Source: Omphiscola glabra
Taxonomy: Eukaryota > Mollusca > Gastropoda > Lymnaeidae
Assembly: GCA_964017045.1 (NCBI GenBank)
Contig: OZ024802.1
Coordinates: 30,156,793-30,220,792 of the forward strand
Length of the DNA stretch: 64,000 nt
Direction: 5' to 3'
Part shown: piece by piece, positions 1-12,331 of the stretch
Layout of the letters: each line of letters opens with the position of its first letter
Numbering within the stretch: position 1 is the first letter of the stretch
Position numbers and translations under genes: made by a program
Notes under the pieces: generated by a model
The model's database searches: none
Seen by the model: the letters and a program-made list of their open reading frames with translations, nothing else
Told to the model about the DNA's origin: nothing

Positions 1-1117
1 GGTGCAGTCTAGAGGGCTATTGGCCTAGTCATAAAAAATAACAAAGGAACTCACACTTTAAAAATTCATAGATAAAAAAGTATGGTTGATTTTAGGTTAG
101 CGGTAAGGCCGGCGATGTGTTCCACAGTATATAGGTCACAAAGGTTCCCCCAAGTTTACTTTCATCTACAGCGCTGTACTAATGCCGTCTACATCGCTGT
201 ACTAAAAATATTTCGATGTTTGTATTCACATAATGCAAGTTATTGCTTATTTTATATTTTTTGTTGAATTGGGGAGGGTTTTTGGGCCTCCCCAGTCCAT
301 AGAAGATAATTCCAAATGCAATTTAAACAGAAGCCTACCTTTTGTTACCGAAGTTTTAACATACAGGTATTTTGATTTTTAAATATAATCAAAACACCAA
401 CACAGCACTTTTGCACATGTCTATTATTTCACCGGTGCTGGGTCTTGGGGTATCAGCAAGGATGTGTTTTTTTTTTCTTCCTTTTAAAACGTGTAAGTTG
501 AACTTTTATACAAATTAAGGGAAACTTTCATTTTATTTTTAAATGCTTCATATTAACCATATCATGTACGACGCAGTAATGCTCAATAAAGAACAATATT
601 TTTTTTTTAAAAACACATCGCTCGGGTCCTACAATTAATAGATCTATTCACCCGAAGTCCACTGTTGGGATTCCCAAAGTGACATAACTGTGCATAGGGT
701 AAGACTACTCTTGCCAAAACCCATCATAATCATACCATTAAATTAACCCAAAATTTACCAAAAGTACTTAACTAAAGTACTAAAGTTAAAGCTAGAAAGT
801 TGATACTGGTTTCATTTTTTCATTTGAAGTTTGCTCTATTATCTATAGGCTACAACTGTAATACTTTTACAATTATTTTTTTACGGAAGTACCGATTACT
901 CATTTTAATTAGTAATAATTTTTTATTAAACCAATTTATTTGAATAAAATACAATACTACTAGTATTACTAGCTTAATAATAGTGTGTAGAAGAAATTTA
1001 ATATATTTATCTCAACTTAGAACAAAGTAACAAAGGCCTAATCTAAAACTGAAGACTAAGTAGTAATGAAGAACAAGAGTAAGAGTAATTATATGAAGAA
1101 ATACATTGTTTTTGGAG
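1..1117. other. AT-rich intergenic sequence, nothing recognised
   Basis: AT-rich sequence with poly(T)/poly(A) runs and no open frame with recognisable protein similarity. It ends at the left terminus of the TTAA-flanked transposon. Confidence 0.5.
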
Positions 1118-1137
1118 TTAAGGGCAGGTTAAACACC
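1118..1137. repeat. left terminal inverted repeat of the TTAA transposon
   Basis: 20 bp, perfectly complementary to 4027-4046; begins with the TTAA target sequence. Confidence 0.85.
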
Positions 1138-1700
1138 AAAATTGAAATAAGGGAATTTGACCATTTTTTTTGTTTCAGTTGTTAGTAATCATCTTATAGA
1201 TCAATTAAAAAAATATATAAAAAATCCAGGTTAGTAAAAAATAATGATTTTCATCAATTATAGGGCAAATCTTTGCGAAAATATATAAAAATGACCAAAT
1301 TGTGGGCTTTGATATCTCAAGAAGAGATAGACCTAGAACCCTACAAAATTGATATGTTGTAATTCATAATGGTGTTGTAATAGTTTACTAAAATATTTGT
1401 AGTAAAGTAAAAAATGTAATTTACCTGAATTTTATAGATATCCATGTTCTTCGATGAAAAAATCTTGGGGTATGGGTTAACATTTTCCTGAATATTTCTT
1501 ATACTTGTAAAACAATCTAATTAAAATTACTACACTAGCACAACAAGTATGTAAAGAAAATGCCTGCCAATTTATGCAGTAATTCATTTAGTAATTTAGA
1601 AGTTATAGGGTTTGATGTGAATTTTTTTAATGAAAAATGAGATTTTGAGAAAATTAAAGAAAACTTACAAATTTACAATTTTTAGGGAAATTTACAAAGA

Positions 1701-3629
1701 TTAAAACCCTCCTGCAACATAAAACTCTTCCTGATCCAATTCCTTACTAGATAATATAGACTTTTTAGCCCTTTTAGCTTTACTTTTATCTAAATTTTGA
1801 ATAAGCGAGGATGATACACGCTTTTTATCGATTTTAGAAAATGTCTGAAAACAATATTTTCCAAAATTTAAACCTAAATTTTTAAAAATGTCCCCCCTTT
1901 TTAATTCACCATTGTTATAAACTATGGTGGCATCATCTACAGCTATTTCTAGTCTCTTTCTCCCAACAAATGAGGTCTTCGGACAGCGATACCAAATTAA
2001 ATTATGGAATGCTTCATTTGCGTTTTGAGTCCCCCCGTGAACGCATTTTGCTAAAAGAGCATCAGATGAAAGCTCCTTAAATACTGGCATAATAATATTT
2101 ATAACAAAGGAAGGAAGAACATTCTTATTCGCAGTTATCAAATCTTTATCTTTGGGACACCAACTACCGCAATCGCTATGTTTACCCTCACGGTGATGAA
2201 ATATTGCCCAAATACTTTTTTTCATTTTACCCATGTCCCCTGAATTTTTTCTAATTGCTGCACCATAATGTCCTTGAATGCGTTTTATAGCAGATTTAGT
2301 TAATCTGCCTGCCCCACCTATTCCTTTATAACTTTTACCATTATCCACAAATAATTTACCTTTATTTTCATTAACTTTATCTAGCAAGCGTTTCCCCATT
2401 CGCTTCTGGACATGACCGCAACATTCTAATTTTGATATAGTAACTCCTTCATAAACTGGAGGATTAGCTTCAGCTACATTTTTAAAACTTTTAGAATCCC
2501 CATCCCCTAAATAGCCAGTATAAGTGAGATTATACTTTTGTTGAGAACGGCGAAAGATTTTTAATATGCCTTTTGGTTCCATCTGACCAGATGTACCTTG
2601 GTGATTAGAATCACATTCACCGGCATCCATGTGGTTTACAAACCACTCCTGATAATCAGAAATATCAGGAAATCTTTTCTTGGCCTTGGCACATTTATCA
2701 CAGTAATTGCTACTCACATGAGTATCAACTACTTTAGAGGGCCCTTTATTAGAATTTACTGACAAAACAGTAGCTACTCCATTCTTCGAAACAAAGCCGC
2801 GCCGTTGCCAGGTCCCATCACAGGAAACAGTAACATCTGTACCCTGGGCTTCTTTCAATTCCAATGCAGCCTGAGACATGCACTGTTTTGCTACTTCATT
2901 AGTAGCAGAATGAATTCTCTCCTTGTATTTAGATACAATAGGAGCACTTACAGGGGGAGGCATGTCCATATTCCCAAGAAATCTCTTGGTTTTCTCTTGA
3001 TGACAGCCAATGCTGTTCATCGCTAACTGCAATCGCAGGTTGACATTCTCGGTGCATGTCTTAAATTCAATTTCATGCCTACACTTTGTACATTTAAAAT
3101 ATAAAATACTGCTCACCCCATTTAGCTTTTCTCTAACAGAATAATTTGTAAGCTGCTCACAAAATGAACAAGCAAATGATTGTACTAATGTTATAATTAA
3201 TCCCACATCTACTAAGCGATAACCACTAATTTCAGGAAATTTTGGACTACAAATATTTAATGAATCGTTAAGTTTTTGAAAGGAAGAAGATGTGGGTACT
3301 GGTTTTAAATTATTATCAACAGTGTCCATAACAATATCTTCGATGATATTATTATCAGGAACGTTTTCCCTGCACACAGTTACTTGAGTACAAGTAGCAG
3401 TGGTAGTTTCACTACCACTAGGCTTATCCTTTTTAGTGTATCTATTTCCCTGAAATTTACGCTTTTTACAGCGATATCTATTTCCATTCTTTTTTGCTTT
3501 AACTTTATCCATTGCTATTGTAAGATTATTATCAAATAAAATTAGGAGGCCCTTTAAAAACAGAAAAATCCAACACAGTTTAGAAATACTTCCACCGCGT
3601 GTGAATGAACTGCTGAAAAATGTAAACAA
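1701..3629 (-). CDS. DDE-type transposase, Kolobok/Mutator-like
   Basis: Unbroken 642-codon frame. The likelier start is Met40 (codon 3510-3512), giving about 603 residues: the first 39 codons are hydrophobic and look like leader read-through, while MDKVKAKKNG opens a basic stretch rich in Lys/Arg that resembles family N termini. In 603-aa numbering, a zinc-ribbon pair C115-x2-C118 / C141-x2-C144 precedes the catalytic core. The core has an SCDGTWQRRG motif (D232), a Cys-rich SNYCDKC segment at about 269-274, YLGDGDSKS (D337/D339) and a final HGGTQNANEAFHNLIW block (E500), consistent with a D-D-E triad in an RNase H-like fold. This domain type matches the metazoan 'mutator-like transposase domain' group. 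It would cut and paste the surrounding element at TTAA. No frameshift or stop is seen. Confidence 0.85.
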   Translation of the reverse strand: MFTFFSSSFTRGGSISKLCWIFLFLKGLLILFDNNLTIAMDKVKAKKNGNRYRCKKRKFQGNRYTKKDKPSGSETTTATCTQVTVCRENVPDNNIIEDIVMDTVDNNLKPVPTSSSFQKLNDSLNICSPKFPEISGYRLVDVGLIITLVQSFACSFCEQLTNYSVREKLNGVSSILYFKCTKCRHEIEFKTCTENVNLRLQLAMNSIGCHQEKTKRFLGNMDMPPPVSAPIVSKYKERIHSATNEVAKQCMSQAALELKEAQGTDVTVSCDGTWQRRGFVSKNGVATVLSVNSNKGPSKVVDTHVSSNYCDKCAKAKKRFPDISDYQEWFVNHMDAGECDSNHQGTSGQMEPKGILKIFRRSQQKYNLTYTGYLGDGDSKSFKNVAEANPPVYEGVTISKLECCGHVQKRMGKRLLDKVNENKGKLFVDNGKSYKGIGGAGRLTKSAIKRIQGHYGAAIRKNSGDMGKMKKSIWAIFHHREGKHSDCGSWCPKDKDLITANKNVLPSFVINIIMPVFKELSSDALLAKCVHGGTQNANEAFHNLIWYRCPKTSFVGRKRLEIAVDDATIVYNNGELKRGDIFKNLGLNFGKYCFQTFSKIDKKRVSSSLIQNLDKSKAKRAKKSILSSKELDQEEFYVAGGF

Positions 3630-4026
3630 TGCAGGTAGGCCCAGTGAGCCTAGTGGTTTTAAAAGAAGCGCTGTGATTGGCTGAAAACTATTTTTGGCAA
3701 AGGATATCCTGTTCTAACAACCAATGAAATTAAATTTAACAACATAGTATATTCCCTTAATAAAATGGTATGGATTTAAATTTCATAAATGTGGGTGAAA
3801 AAATAATTTAAATCGGATAATTACAAGCAAAGATATAAACATTTTAAAATTTTGCATAATTAATTAGGTAATTTTGTTTATACCTTGCACATTTCAAAAA
3901 TTTAATTAAAATACTTTTATTGCTTTTATTTACAAAATAAAAGTACGATTGTGTTTGGAAATGAATATACTTCACAGATAAGCAGTTTTCTAAAATTAGT
4001 TTTTTTAACTAAAAATTAAGATTTTA

Positions 4027-4046
4027 GGTGTTTAACCTGCCCTTAA
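4027..4046. repeat. right terminal inverted repeat of the TTAA transposon
   Basis: 20 bp, the exact reverse complement of 1118-1137; ends with TTAA. Confidence 0.85.
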
Positions 4047-5131
4047 TACTGACTGCACTGCTAGTGCTGATGAGAGACGTCTAGCACAGACATCAGACGG
4101 TGACAGAGTTCATGTTTTGTATTAGTTTGCAACATTAACATTTTATTTACCTTTATTGGCTACCTCCCAAGCAATTTCAAACAACCATTTATTCTGTGCA
4201 GTTGCAGCGGCACCTCTGTCAAGCACCAAATCGTCCAAGTCGGGCTCAACATTTTTCAAAGTACGATAAAAGCTGTTTCTTCTCCTTTGGAGCGCCATGT
4301 TGCGGTCTTGCTGTCATTGGGTCAGGAGGTGAAGGTCATTTATATACTGCAATATTTTATCTATCCTTGACCTTAAATTTGTACGTACTTTTATCTACCC
4401 TTATTAAAACCACCAATAGTGCAGTTACTGCTCATGCTCTTTATATGTGATTAAAAATATATTTATGAAAATGCATTTTTAATATAAAAATGATTAAGTA
4501 GAGTTAACGGAATGACGATTGAATCGTTGTGCTATTACTGATCCGTGGACTGTGGACATTTATTCTAAACTATGACGAATTAACTATTATGACGAACGAA
4601 CAGCAGATTTCAGTTTGAGATCGCAATGTTAACTCATACCAACTATCATACATGATATATGACATAATAAAATAGCCTATTGGATGTTTACTTACTTAGG
4701 GTGACGACGAGCTTATTAAATGTTGAGAGAATGCGGCGAATATTTCATTTTAAAATTCAATAGTAGGCAGATTCTAATGACATGAGTGTCATGCGTCATG
4801 ACTGATTGTTTCATTCAAGAGTTTTGAAATTCCTCTATTTATTATAAGGCCTAGTGGCCACATGCCCAAACATTTTTGAATCTTCTCAAGCAATCCTAAC
4901 CAGTTTTTTTAAAGTTTTTTTTATTATTACATCTTTTAGATTATCCCGTTCTCCCCAAGCCCAAGTGAATATTTAACAAATGTTTGCAAAGCTTTCTTTC
5001 TTTCTGATTACGGATAAGAAATTATTAACATCTGTCTTTTCTGCTTTCTCATTCAATTTTAACGTGAGCAGTGGTTCTCTAGCCATGGATGCCAAACCTG
5101 ATATAATAACATAAGATAAGCTACTTTAATT
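4047..5131. other. intergenic, no feature recognised
   Basis: AT-rich, with only short chance frames. I see no coding, RNA or clear repeat signal. Confidence 0.4.
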
Positions 5132-5907
5132 GATCCATAGAACTAACTAACTAACTAACTTAAGAAAATCAGCAGACCATCGAGCCAAGGCTCATAAGGT
5201 CTTCCCCAACACACCTCCACCGCCCCCAACTGGCATTCAACCACTCCCCCAGTGGTCTTTATTCCAGTCAGGCCGCGAAGCGGCATGCCGAGGGCTCCCC
5301 GCCCCTGAGATGGCCCCACCCACCCTTCCACTCGATTGACTATGTGAGTGAGGCCGCATCAGAGAAGGGACGCCTGGCCAGCCGGGGTGATGCTTACACA
5401 GCAACATGGCCGGACTTCCTTGGGCTGGGGTGGATACAATTTACGTCTCTAAAGCCCCCCCTTCCCACCCCGGGGGGACTCGTAGGTGTTAACAGACGCC
5501 CTCTAATAGGGTTTACGTGGTTTTCTGCGGCATGACTAATTCACACCGCAGCTGGGAAATGACAAAAAAAGAGAGGTTGCCTAGGAGCAGTACCCTCACG
5601 TCTGCATATTTGGAATCATCGGCTAGGGTCGCCACACGCCTTCGCCTCATATCCATGCGGCAACTGTAATCATATCCCGACCTGTTTCTACGTTATTTTC
5701 GACTGCACTTGGTAGGAAACCATGTAGCCGTGCTCTTTCTAACGCAGTTTCCGTGCGTTACCTTTGCCTTTCGGCGCGGGTCCCCTACACGATGATCATG
5801 TCCCCCGGGTAACGTTTCAGGGGGTTCGTGGCAAACGCCTCTTTATCGACATGCCATTTATGGGACGGACATGCCGACTAGAGCCCCGGGGGGGATCCAT
5901 AGAACTA
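5132..5907 (-). mobile_element. GC-rich insertion flanked by 14-bp direct repeats
   Basis: Identical 14-bp direct repeats (GATCCATAGAACTA) at 5132-5145 and 5894-5907 flank about 750 bp that is far more GC-rich than its surroundings. The left junction carries an (AACT)n run, which on the minus strand reads as a 3' (AGTT)n tail. A long target duplication plus a simple-repeat tail is the signature of target-primed retrotransposition, so this is probably a 5'-truncated LINE 3' region or a SINE-like element in minus orientation. I do not recognise the family and see no protein similarity inside. Confidence 0.6.
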
Positions 5908-6572
5908 GATTTTTTTATCATTCATCGGACATTTTTTTAGTCTTAAAAATCTTTGCTTGCTTGAGTTTTTCGTTGTTCCATAAAAATAGTCTGTAGCCTA
6001 AGCCTAAGTCTTTCGTCGAATAATTTTGAAGCATAAATAACTGTTGAGTTCTTGAGTGAAAGTTGTAATTCTGAACAGCGTCTTGACTTTTTGTTTGAGT
6101 GGCTTCTAAACTTAATATTAATGCGGCCCGTGTAAAAAAAAATTTAAGCACGCCCCCCCCCCCACACACACAAACACATACACACACGCGCGTAAGTTGT
6201 AAATAAAATCCTAAAGACACAAATAAATGTATATAAATACTGAACTGTATTTGCACCAACCCCGAAAAATAATCCCCTGGTACATGGACGCGCCCACAGC
6301 TGCAAACCGTTGCTACACGTTGTACCACTTATTGTTACCCACGCGTATTACCCGGTTATAGCACGTGCTAGGGAACCAGTTGAGGAGGGGAGTCAGAGAG
6401 CGCCTATAGCCAAACCAAAGTCGTCCAAAATAAATCCAAACTTGCAGAACAAACATTAGGCAGCATGGCCCTGCGGAATATTCTTAGAGCGGAAGTTTGT
6501 GGATGAAACTTCTTTAGTGGGCCTTCTTCTTGTCATCATTCTACCATGGCCACGTTGAAAGACACACGCAAA
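5908..6572. other. intergenic with CA-type simple repeat
   Basis: Contains a C-run and CA repeat at about 6153-6190. No gene seen. Confidence 0.4.
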
Positions 6573-6580
6573 CCCACACC

Positions 6581-6744
6581 CAGTGGCGTAGCGAGCTTAA
6601 CTCGCGCCCGGGGCACAATACCTTTTTAGCGCCCCCCCCCCATTCGAAAACCATACAATATTATAGTAAAATATACCATTTAGCGCCCATTTGTGAGTAG
6701 CGCCCGGGGCATGATGCCCCCATGCCCCCCTCACTACGCCACTG
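6581..6744. mobile_element. hAT-type MITE, CAGTGGCGTAG family, copy 1
   Basis: Ends CAGTGGCGTAGCGAG / CTCACTACGCCACTG form terminal inverted repeats. The flanks 6573-6580 and 6745-6752 are identical (CCCACACC), an 8-bp target-site duplication. The interior is C-rich and holds no transposase, so this is a non-autonomous hAT-type element. Confidence 0.85.
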
Positions 6745-7340
6745 CCCACACCCCCATCCCCGCACGCGCGCAAGCGCACACACACACGCACATACACACA
6801 CATATAGCCTATATATATAAAAGAGAAAGAACTAATATATTTACCACGGTAGAGCAATACCCTCCGCTCCCCACTACAAAAACAATCTTCGGGGGTGGGG
6901 GTGCGACCGAAGACTAGGTCAACACTTTTTAGGCAACTTTGTAACCCCGCCACCCCCAATCGGGACCGCATTTTATCAACAAATGCTCATCTGTTGTCAA
7001 CACTATTATCCCCCACCATACACACACACACATACACACACGCGCGCGCGCGCGCCTAAACATCAAAATTTAAAAATCTCCATTTAAATGTCTTTAAAAA
7101 GTAATTGCAGGAACAGCAAAATGTTACCAGTATTATTATTTTTTTAATCTTGTCAAAAAAATTAAAATTGGAAACTTAGAATTGGCCTTCAGTATATTTT
7201 ATATTCCAGAATTAATAATAATCGCACAATTATTGTTAAGAACTTAATGTTACTATTAGACAACATGAAATTGTAGCATATGAGTATTAATTTAGCTATT
7301 AAAATTGACCGTTTTTTTAACAATTGATTTGCTATTCATG

Positions 7341-7473
<133 letters not shown>

Positions 7474-7622
7474 TACATGTATAGCTTTGTTGATTTTAAC
7501 TTAGCTTGACCTTAAACACCCCACCCCGCCTCTTCAATAAGTGTCAAACTTTTTCAAACTCCCACTCCACCCCATAGATCCGTGGCAAGCAAGTGCACCG
7601 GGACTGCATTCTCAATATATAT

Positions 7623-7738
7623 GCTCAGTTCACACGAACAAATTTGCGTCAAATTTCTTTTTGAAGAACGCACTAATTTGTGTTACAACAAAGTGCGTCC
7701 AAAACGAAATTTGACGACAATTCGATCACGTGAGCTGA
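7623..7738. mobile_element. foldback MITE (TCAGTTCACACGA family), copy 1
   Basis: An imperfect palindrome: GCTCAGTTCACACGA at the left is mirrored by a diverged TCGATCACGTGAGCTGA at the right, with AAATTTG/CAAATTT arms inside. Related copies occur at 17940-18065, 40897-41072, 42868-42988 and 50231-50360. No coding capacity. Confidence 0.65.
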
Positions 7739-7930
7739 CCATTAGGCGCCTTCTTCCCAAAAAAGTATTAAAATTAATAACTTCACATATTTTGCGTGAA
7801 ACTTAATACATGCGGCGTTTTATCACCCTGAAGCGCGAGACATCGGTTGTTCAGTGTCTAGCAGTTGCCGTATGCCCTCCCCTCACCCAATGGCCCGGGG
7901 TGGGACGATACTTTTGCCGCCCCTTTCCAC

Positions 7931-8382
7931 GCCCTATCGATATAAAGATAAAAGTGCCGCCCTATCGATATAAAGATAAAAGTGCCGCCCTATCGATATA
8001 AAGATAAAAGTGCCGCCCTATCAATATAAAGATAAAAGTGCCGCCCTATCGATATAAAGATAGAAGTGCCGCCATATCGATATAAAGATAAAAGTGCCGC
8101 CCTATCGATATAAAGATAAAAGTGCCGCCCTATCGATATAAAGATAAAAGTGCCGCCCTATCGATATAAAGATAAAAGTGCCGCCCTATCGATATAAAGA
8201 TAGAAGTGCCGCCCTATCGATATAAAGATAAAAGTGCCGCCCTATCGATAGAAAGATAAAAGTGCCGCCCTAGCGATAGAAAGATAAAAGTGCCGTCCTA
8301 TCGATATAAAGATAAAAGTGCCGCCCTATCGATATAAAGATAAAAGTGCCGCCCTATCGATATAAAGATAAAAGGGCCGCCC
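7931..8382. repeat. 28-bp minisatellite, about 16 copies
   Basis: Head-to-tail units containing CCCTATCGATATAAAGATAA, with few substitutions between copies. Confidence 0.95.
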
Positions 8383-8527
8383 GGAGCGGACTGCCTCCGT
8401 TATACGCCACTGCCCTTACCCCTGCCGTACCAATCGTCCCCAAAATCTTACATCTCTCATCTTTAAAGCTCCTCTAATAACTCTTCTCCTGGCGTACATT
8501 GAACGAAGAAGACGCGATCAACCAAGA

Positions 8528-8685
8528 CAGTGACGTAGCGAGCTTAACTCGCGCCCGGGGCACAATACCTTTTTAGGACCCCCCCCCATTCGAAAACCAT
8601 ACAATATTATATGTAAAATATACCATTTGGCGCCCCTTTGTGAGTAGTGCCCGGGGCATGATGCCCCCCCCTCGCTACGCGACTG
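8528..8685. mobile_element. hAT-type MITE, CAGTGGCGTAG family, copy 2
   Basis: Starts CAGTGACGTAGCGAGC and ends GCTACGCGACTG. Flanked by a perfect 8-bp duplication, AACCAAGA, at 8520-8527 and 8686-8693. Similar along its length to the copy at 6581-6744. Confidence 0.85.
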
Positions 8686-8693
8686 AACCAAGA

Positions 8694-11600
8694 TCAATTG
8701 AGCGACTGGGTCACGTGTGACCAAAAAAAATAAAATGCAACAAAGCTAAAAAAAACAAAAAAAAAAACCAAAAAAAAAAAAACATTGATTTGTGAGCATA
8801 AAGAACGTCTTTAACATTAATAATACATTAAACCATCTATCAACGAACTACTAATGAACTCTCGTCTCTCATGAACCCTCATGACTTTTGTCTCATCAGC
8901 TCACGTTGTATTTCTCGTGTTAATTACTGTAAGTTGAACTTTGACAAAAGCCACCATGATTATACATTAATTTCAGTGATTCGTATATCTTGAAAATCTC
9001 TTCCACATTAAATTTTTTTTTTTTTAGCTATTTTATCTAGAAAATAACGAAAAAATGTTAACATTATGGAGAGATCACAATTGTTGAAGAAACCTATTTA
9101 AAAAAAATTAAATATAGACCTATACGGTAACAAAAATAAATCTTATTTGTCTGATATAAGTTATTTTATTTACCGGTATTATCAACGTAGGAATTCTTGG
9201 TAAGTCTACTAGGGAAGTTAGTAAAAATAAAATATTTCGGGATCTCGCCAGAGAAACCATATACATCTAGTCCAAATTCACCCTAGAAGTAGAAGCTTTT
9301 AATGGCGATGAGATTTCTGTAGCTAATATAGTGGACATGATTTACTCTCAAACTCAAATGACAGCTTGCATTTTTTTCCAATCACACCGCCAAACAGGGC
9401 TGCCAAATCATTAAAATAAGTTTTAAGGAACATTATTAAGAATCTTCACAGCTTTTACGGACACGTTTTAAACTTGCCGAAACAATTAAACGTTAATTAA
9501 ACATTCCCCCCAAAAAAACAATTTTTTTTCGTATAAATCCTTTATAAAATGTAATATCGGGCAATTGGGGGGTTGGGGGGGGGGGGGCTGAAATTTGACA
9601 AAGCATGCATTCAAGTTACGCACTTTATGAGAATCCCAATTAGTGCTTCCCCCTTCCCAGGCTCGCAACTGCCCATTGTTTTCACGCCACTGAACTATAG
9701 TAATAATCTAATGACCCACACCGCAGATTAATTTCACCATTTCAGAAAAAAAGCAACAGAAAATCTTACGCACCAAAAACACTTGCGATTTTTTTTTTTT
9801 AAAGAATCTCATTTAGCGCCGTTATAGGGAATTTTATTTCGTGAAACCAGTGTCATATTTTGTTCAACTCAAAATTTTTTTTTTTTTTTAAATTGATATT
9901 TTGACGTTGAAATGCGGGGGCCGAAAATTTGACAGAATGTGGTGTTGTCGGCAACGAGTGTATGTGCCAAGTTTCAGCTCGATAGGTTGACGGGACGTGA
10001 TTTTGCCAGCCAGCCACAAACAAAAGCGAAGCTAATATAAATGATTTAAAAATAAATTAAAATATCCCTACGACTATAATGCTTTTTGTATGGTGGGCTT
10101 TCATATATTACGTCACGCTATTTTAGTTAATTTTTAGTATAGCAGGCTTGCACAACTCAAAATGTAAGACAGTAAGGCGGGCTGTAATACTTTATGGAAA
10201 AACTTGTGCGGGCCGAACAATAATAGGACATGGGGGGGGGGGGGGAGCTATTAAGAAAATAAAAATAATAAAGAATATTTCGTTAGTTCGCGGGCCGCAA
10301 AGTTGGTGCTGGCGGGTCGCGTGTTGTGCAGGCTGCACTACAGTTTAGTAGACTATAGTACTAGTTAGATGGGAAAACAAAATTTTGTTAAATTGTGTGC
10401 TGGGTTCCAGTGCCAATAGTTTACAGTTTACGACTTTTTAAAAGACAATCAACACATAACCCTCTCAAAGCTCTCACAGTATCTCTGGTAGGAGACCCTA
10501 TTAATTTATATCTAATACTACAATAACAATATAACGAGCACAGCGACCAACTAGTTTAGTGTCACTCTGACAACCTGGCTACCAAGAAAATGGGTTGCGC
10601 AGGGTATGTCTAAGTGTCAGGAAATCCCAGGTTAAATTTAGCTTTGTCGAGTCTACGCAACGACAAACGTCTTCTTGTACTGAAGCAAGATTATATATGA
10701 ATTATTCCATGCGTGTCTTCTTGGATAGAAATAATTTAACCACGATTTCGAGGCAAGAATAAAATAGTGTTTTAATAATTATAACGTCTTTATATATTTC
10801 AAAGTAGCGTCACTAGCGTACTCTCGAATATTCACTGGACAACTACAACTACCACGGCAACTGTACTGTAATCTTAAACCAATAGTATGTAGCCTAGTTT
10901 TTTTAATGCTTTTTTATGGCAGCGTTCCACTTCCAGTACGATTGTCGATATCAACAAGGATGCAATATGGCTAACAGTTTACCAACGGTGAGTCAATATT
11001 TATTTTACCTCCTGGAAATGTTCGGACACGTGTCATTACGAATACTATCATTAGTATCATTTTTTGTAGTATTTTTTCAAGACAATACTGGCAATGACAA
11101 TATGATTACAAGAATAGAATATTGGGTCAATTTACGTTCTCCGAGCCATGGATTTTTTAAAATTTCAAACTAACTACTGTTCTGTTGTTGATTTGTAACT
11201 ATATTAATAATACTAAATCCAAATTAATTAATTCTGATTATAAGTTTTCTAGCTATTTTGTCTTTGAATACAAATTTTATAATTTTACAAAATTTGTAAT
11301 TTTGGCAAAAAAGTATGTACGTAGTATGTAGGTATCCTCAGTAGTAAGTAAGTGGGACTGGGACCGTAAAAGTAAAAAAACAACAACCAAAACAGCAAAA
11401 AAACATTAATATTGACAAATGAGGCCTACAAAACAGATTATGAATGTTTTTTTAAAAAATAATTTGTAGGTCAATGATTGTACTTATAGAATTCAGACAA
11501 ATAAACTTTATTTAAGTTTAGGTATTTAGTTTACTAGTAATACCGTTCATTGATTTGGTTGACGACAGTCCGTGTCAGTGTCAGTGACTACACTTAATTA

Positions 11601-12266
11601 ACTGAGCGAAGGCTGTGTTTACTGTTTAGTCATGTTGTGGCCACTTGAGACAGAAAGTAGAAAGGTACTGAATAGGTTTTACCAGTACTAATACTATTTT
11701 CGTTTGCTTTGGAATGAATGAGTCTTGATTCTTGACTTTTCACTGAGTGATGTTCAGTCGTGATGAGTCATCTCAGGGCCGTCTTAATTAAGAATAATAA
11801 TTAAGTGCAATAATTGGGGGGAAAAAAGGGGGGGGGGTGCGCTACGCAAAGTAATGCACCAATGCTCCCTCAGGCCCCTATTCCAATCTAACCTATTCAA
11901 ATAATGTTTGGAAAGGTTTTGAGGTCTAGGTTGGCCCATGTCACACCATGTGACACATAATGTGTTGTTATGTCCAGTGTTCTTATCACAAAGACACAAT
12001 TTCTATTTTGTAAAAAAAAAGGGTTGGGGGAGGGGGGGGGGAAAGAGAGAGAGCTTTTCAGGCATTTAGTAAGGGTGAGAAATGCATCTATCAGCTCCAA
12101 ATTTTTCATAATGTCAATAATAATGTCATCAAGCGCCAGCTCTGATTGACTCCCTATCCCTAGTCCCTTCCATGCATAAAAATAAATTCATTCCAGTTGG
12201 GGCAATCCCCCGGAGGGTATGATTTTGGTCACAGCTTAGTTTCACACCTGGAATCTATACAGTTCT

Positions 12267-12270
<4 letters not shown>
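8694..12270. other. intergenic, no gene recognised
   Basis: AT-rich with homopolymer runs (for example C/G runs near 9570, 10232 and 11830). Around 9830-10045 there is a stretch ending in a purine-rich AGCGAAGCTAA tail that resembles the 3' end of a retroelement, but I cannot assign it. No protein-coding similarity found. Confidence 0.4.

Positions 12271-12327
<57 letters not shown>
12271..12327. repeat. (TA)n microsatellite
   Basis: Pure TA dinucleotide run. Confidence 0.95.

Positions 12328-12331
<4 letters not shown>

Larger units (their letters stand above)
1118..4046 (-). mobile_element. Kolobok/Mutator-like DNA transposon with TTAA ends
   Basis: A 2.9-kb element bounded by perfect 20-bp inverted repeats: 1118-1137 begins TTAAGGGCAGG and 4027-4046 is its exact reverse complement. 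The outermost four bases on each side are TTAA, as expected for a TTAA target-site duplication, so the element proper is probably 1122-4042. The inner flanks stay loosely similar for about another dozen bases. A single-exon transposase frame occupies most of the interior on the minus strand. TTAA targets are typical of the Kolobok and piggyBac superfamilies, whereas classical Mutator elements make 8-9 bp duplications. With the transposase type seen here, Kolobok is the better fit. With a perfect terminal repeat and an unbroken ORF, this may be a young or active copy. Confidence 0.85.

Noticed and set aside
5344..5535. 63-aa frame in the GC-rich insertion
   Set aside because: No similarity to retroelement proteins; probably chance within a 5'-truncated element.
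10916..11173. 85-aa frame beginning MAAFHFQYDC
   Set aside because: No recognisable domain or splice context; could be chance in AT-rich DNA.
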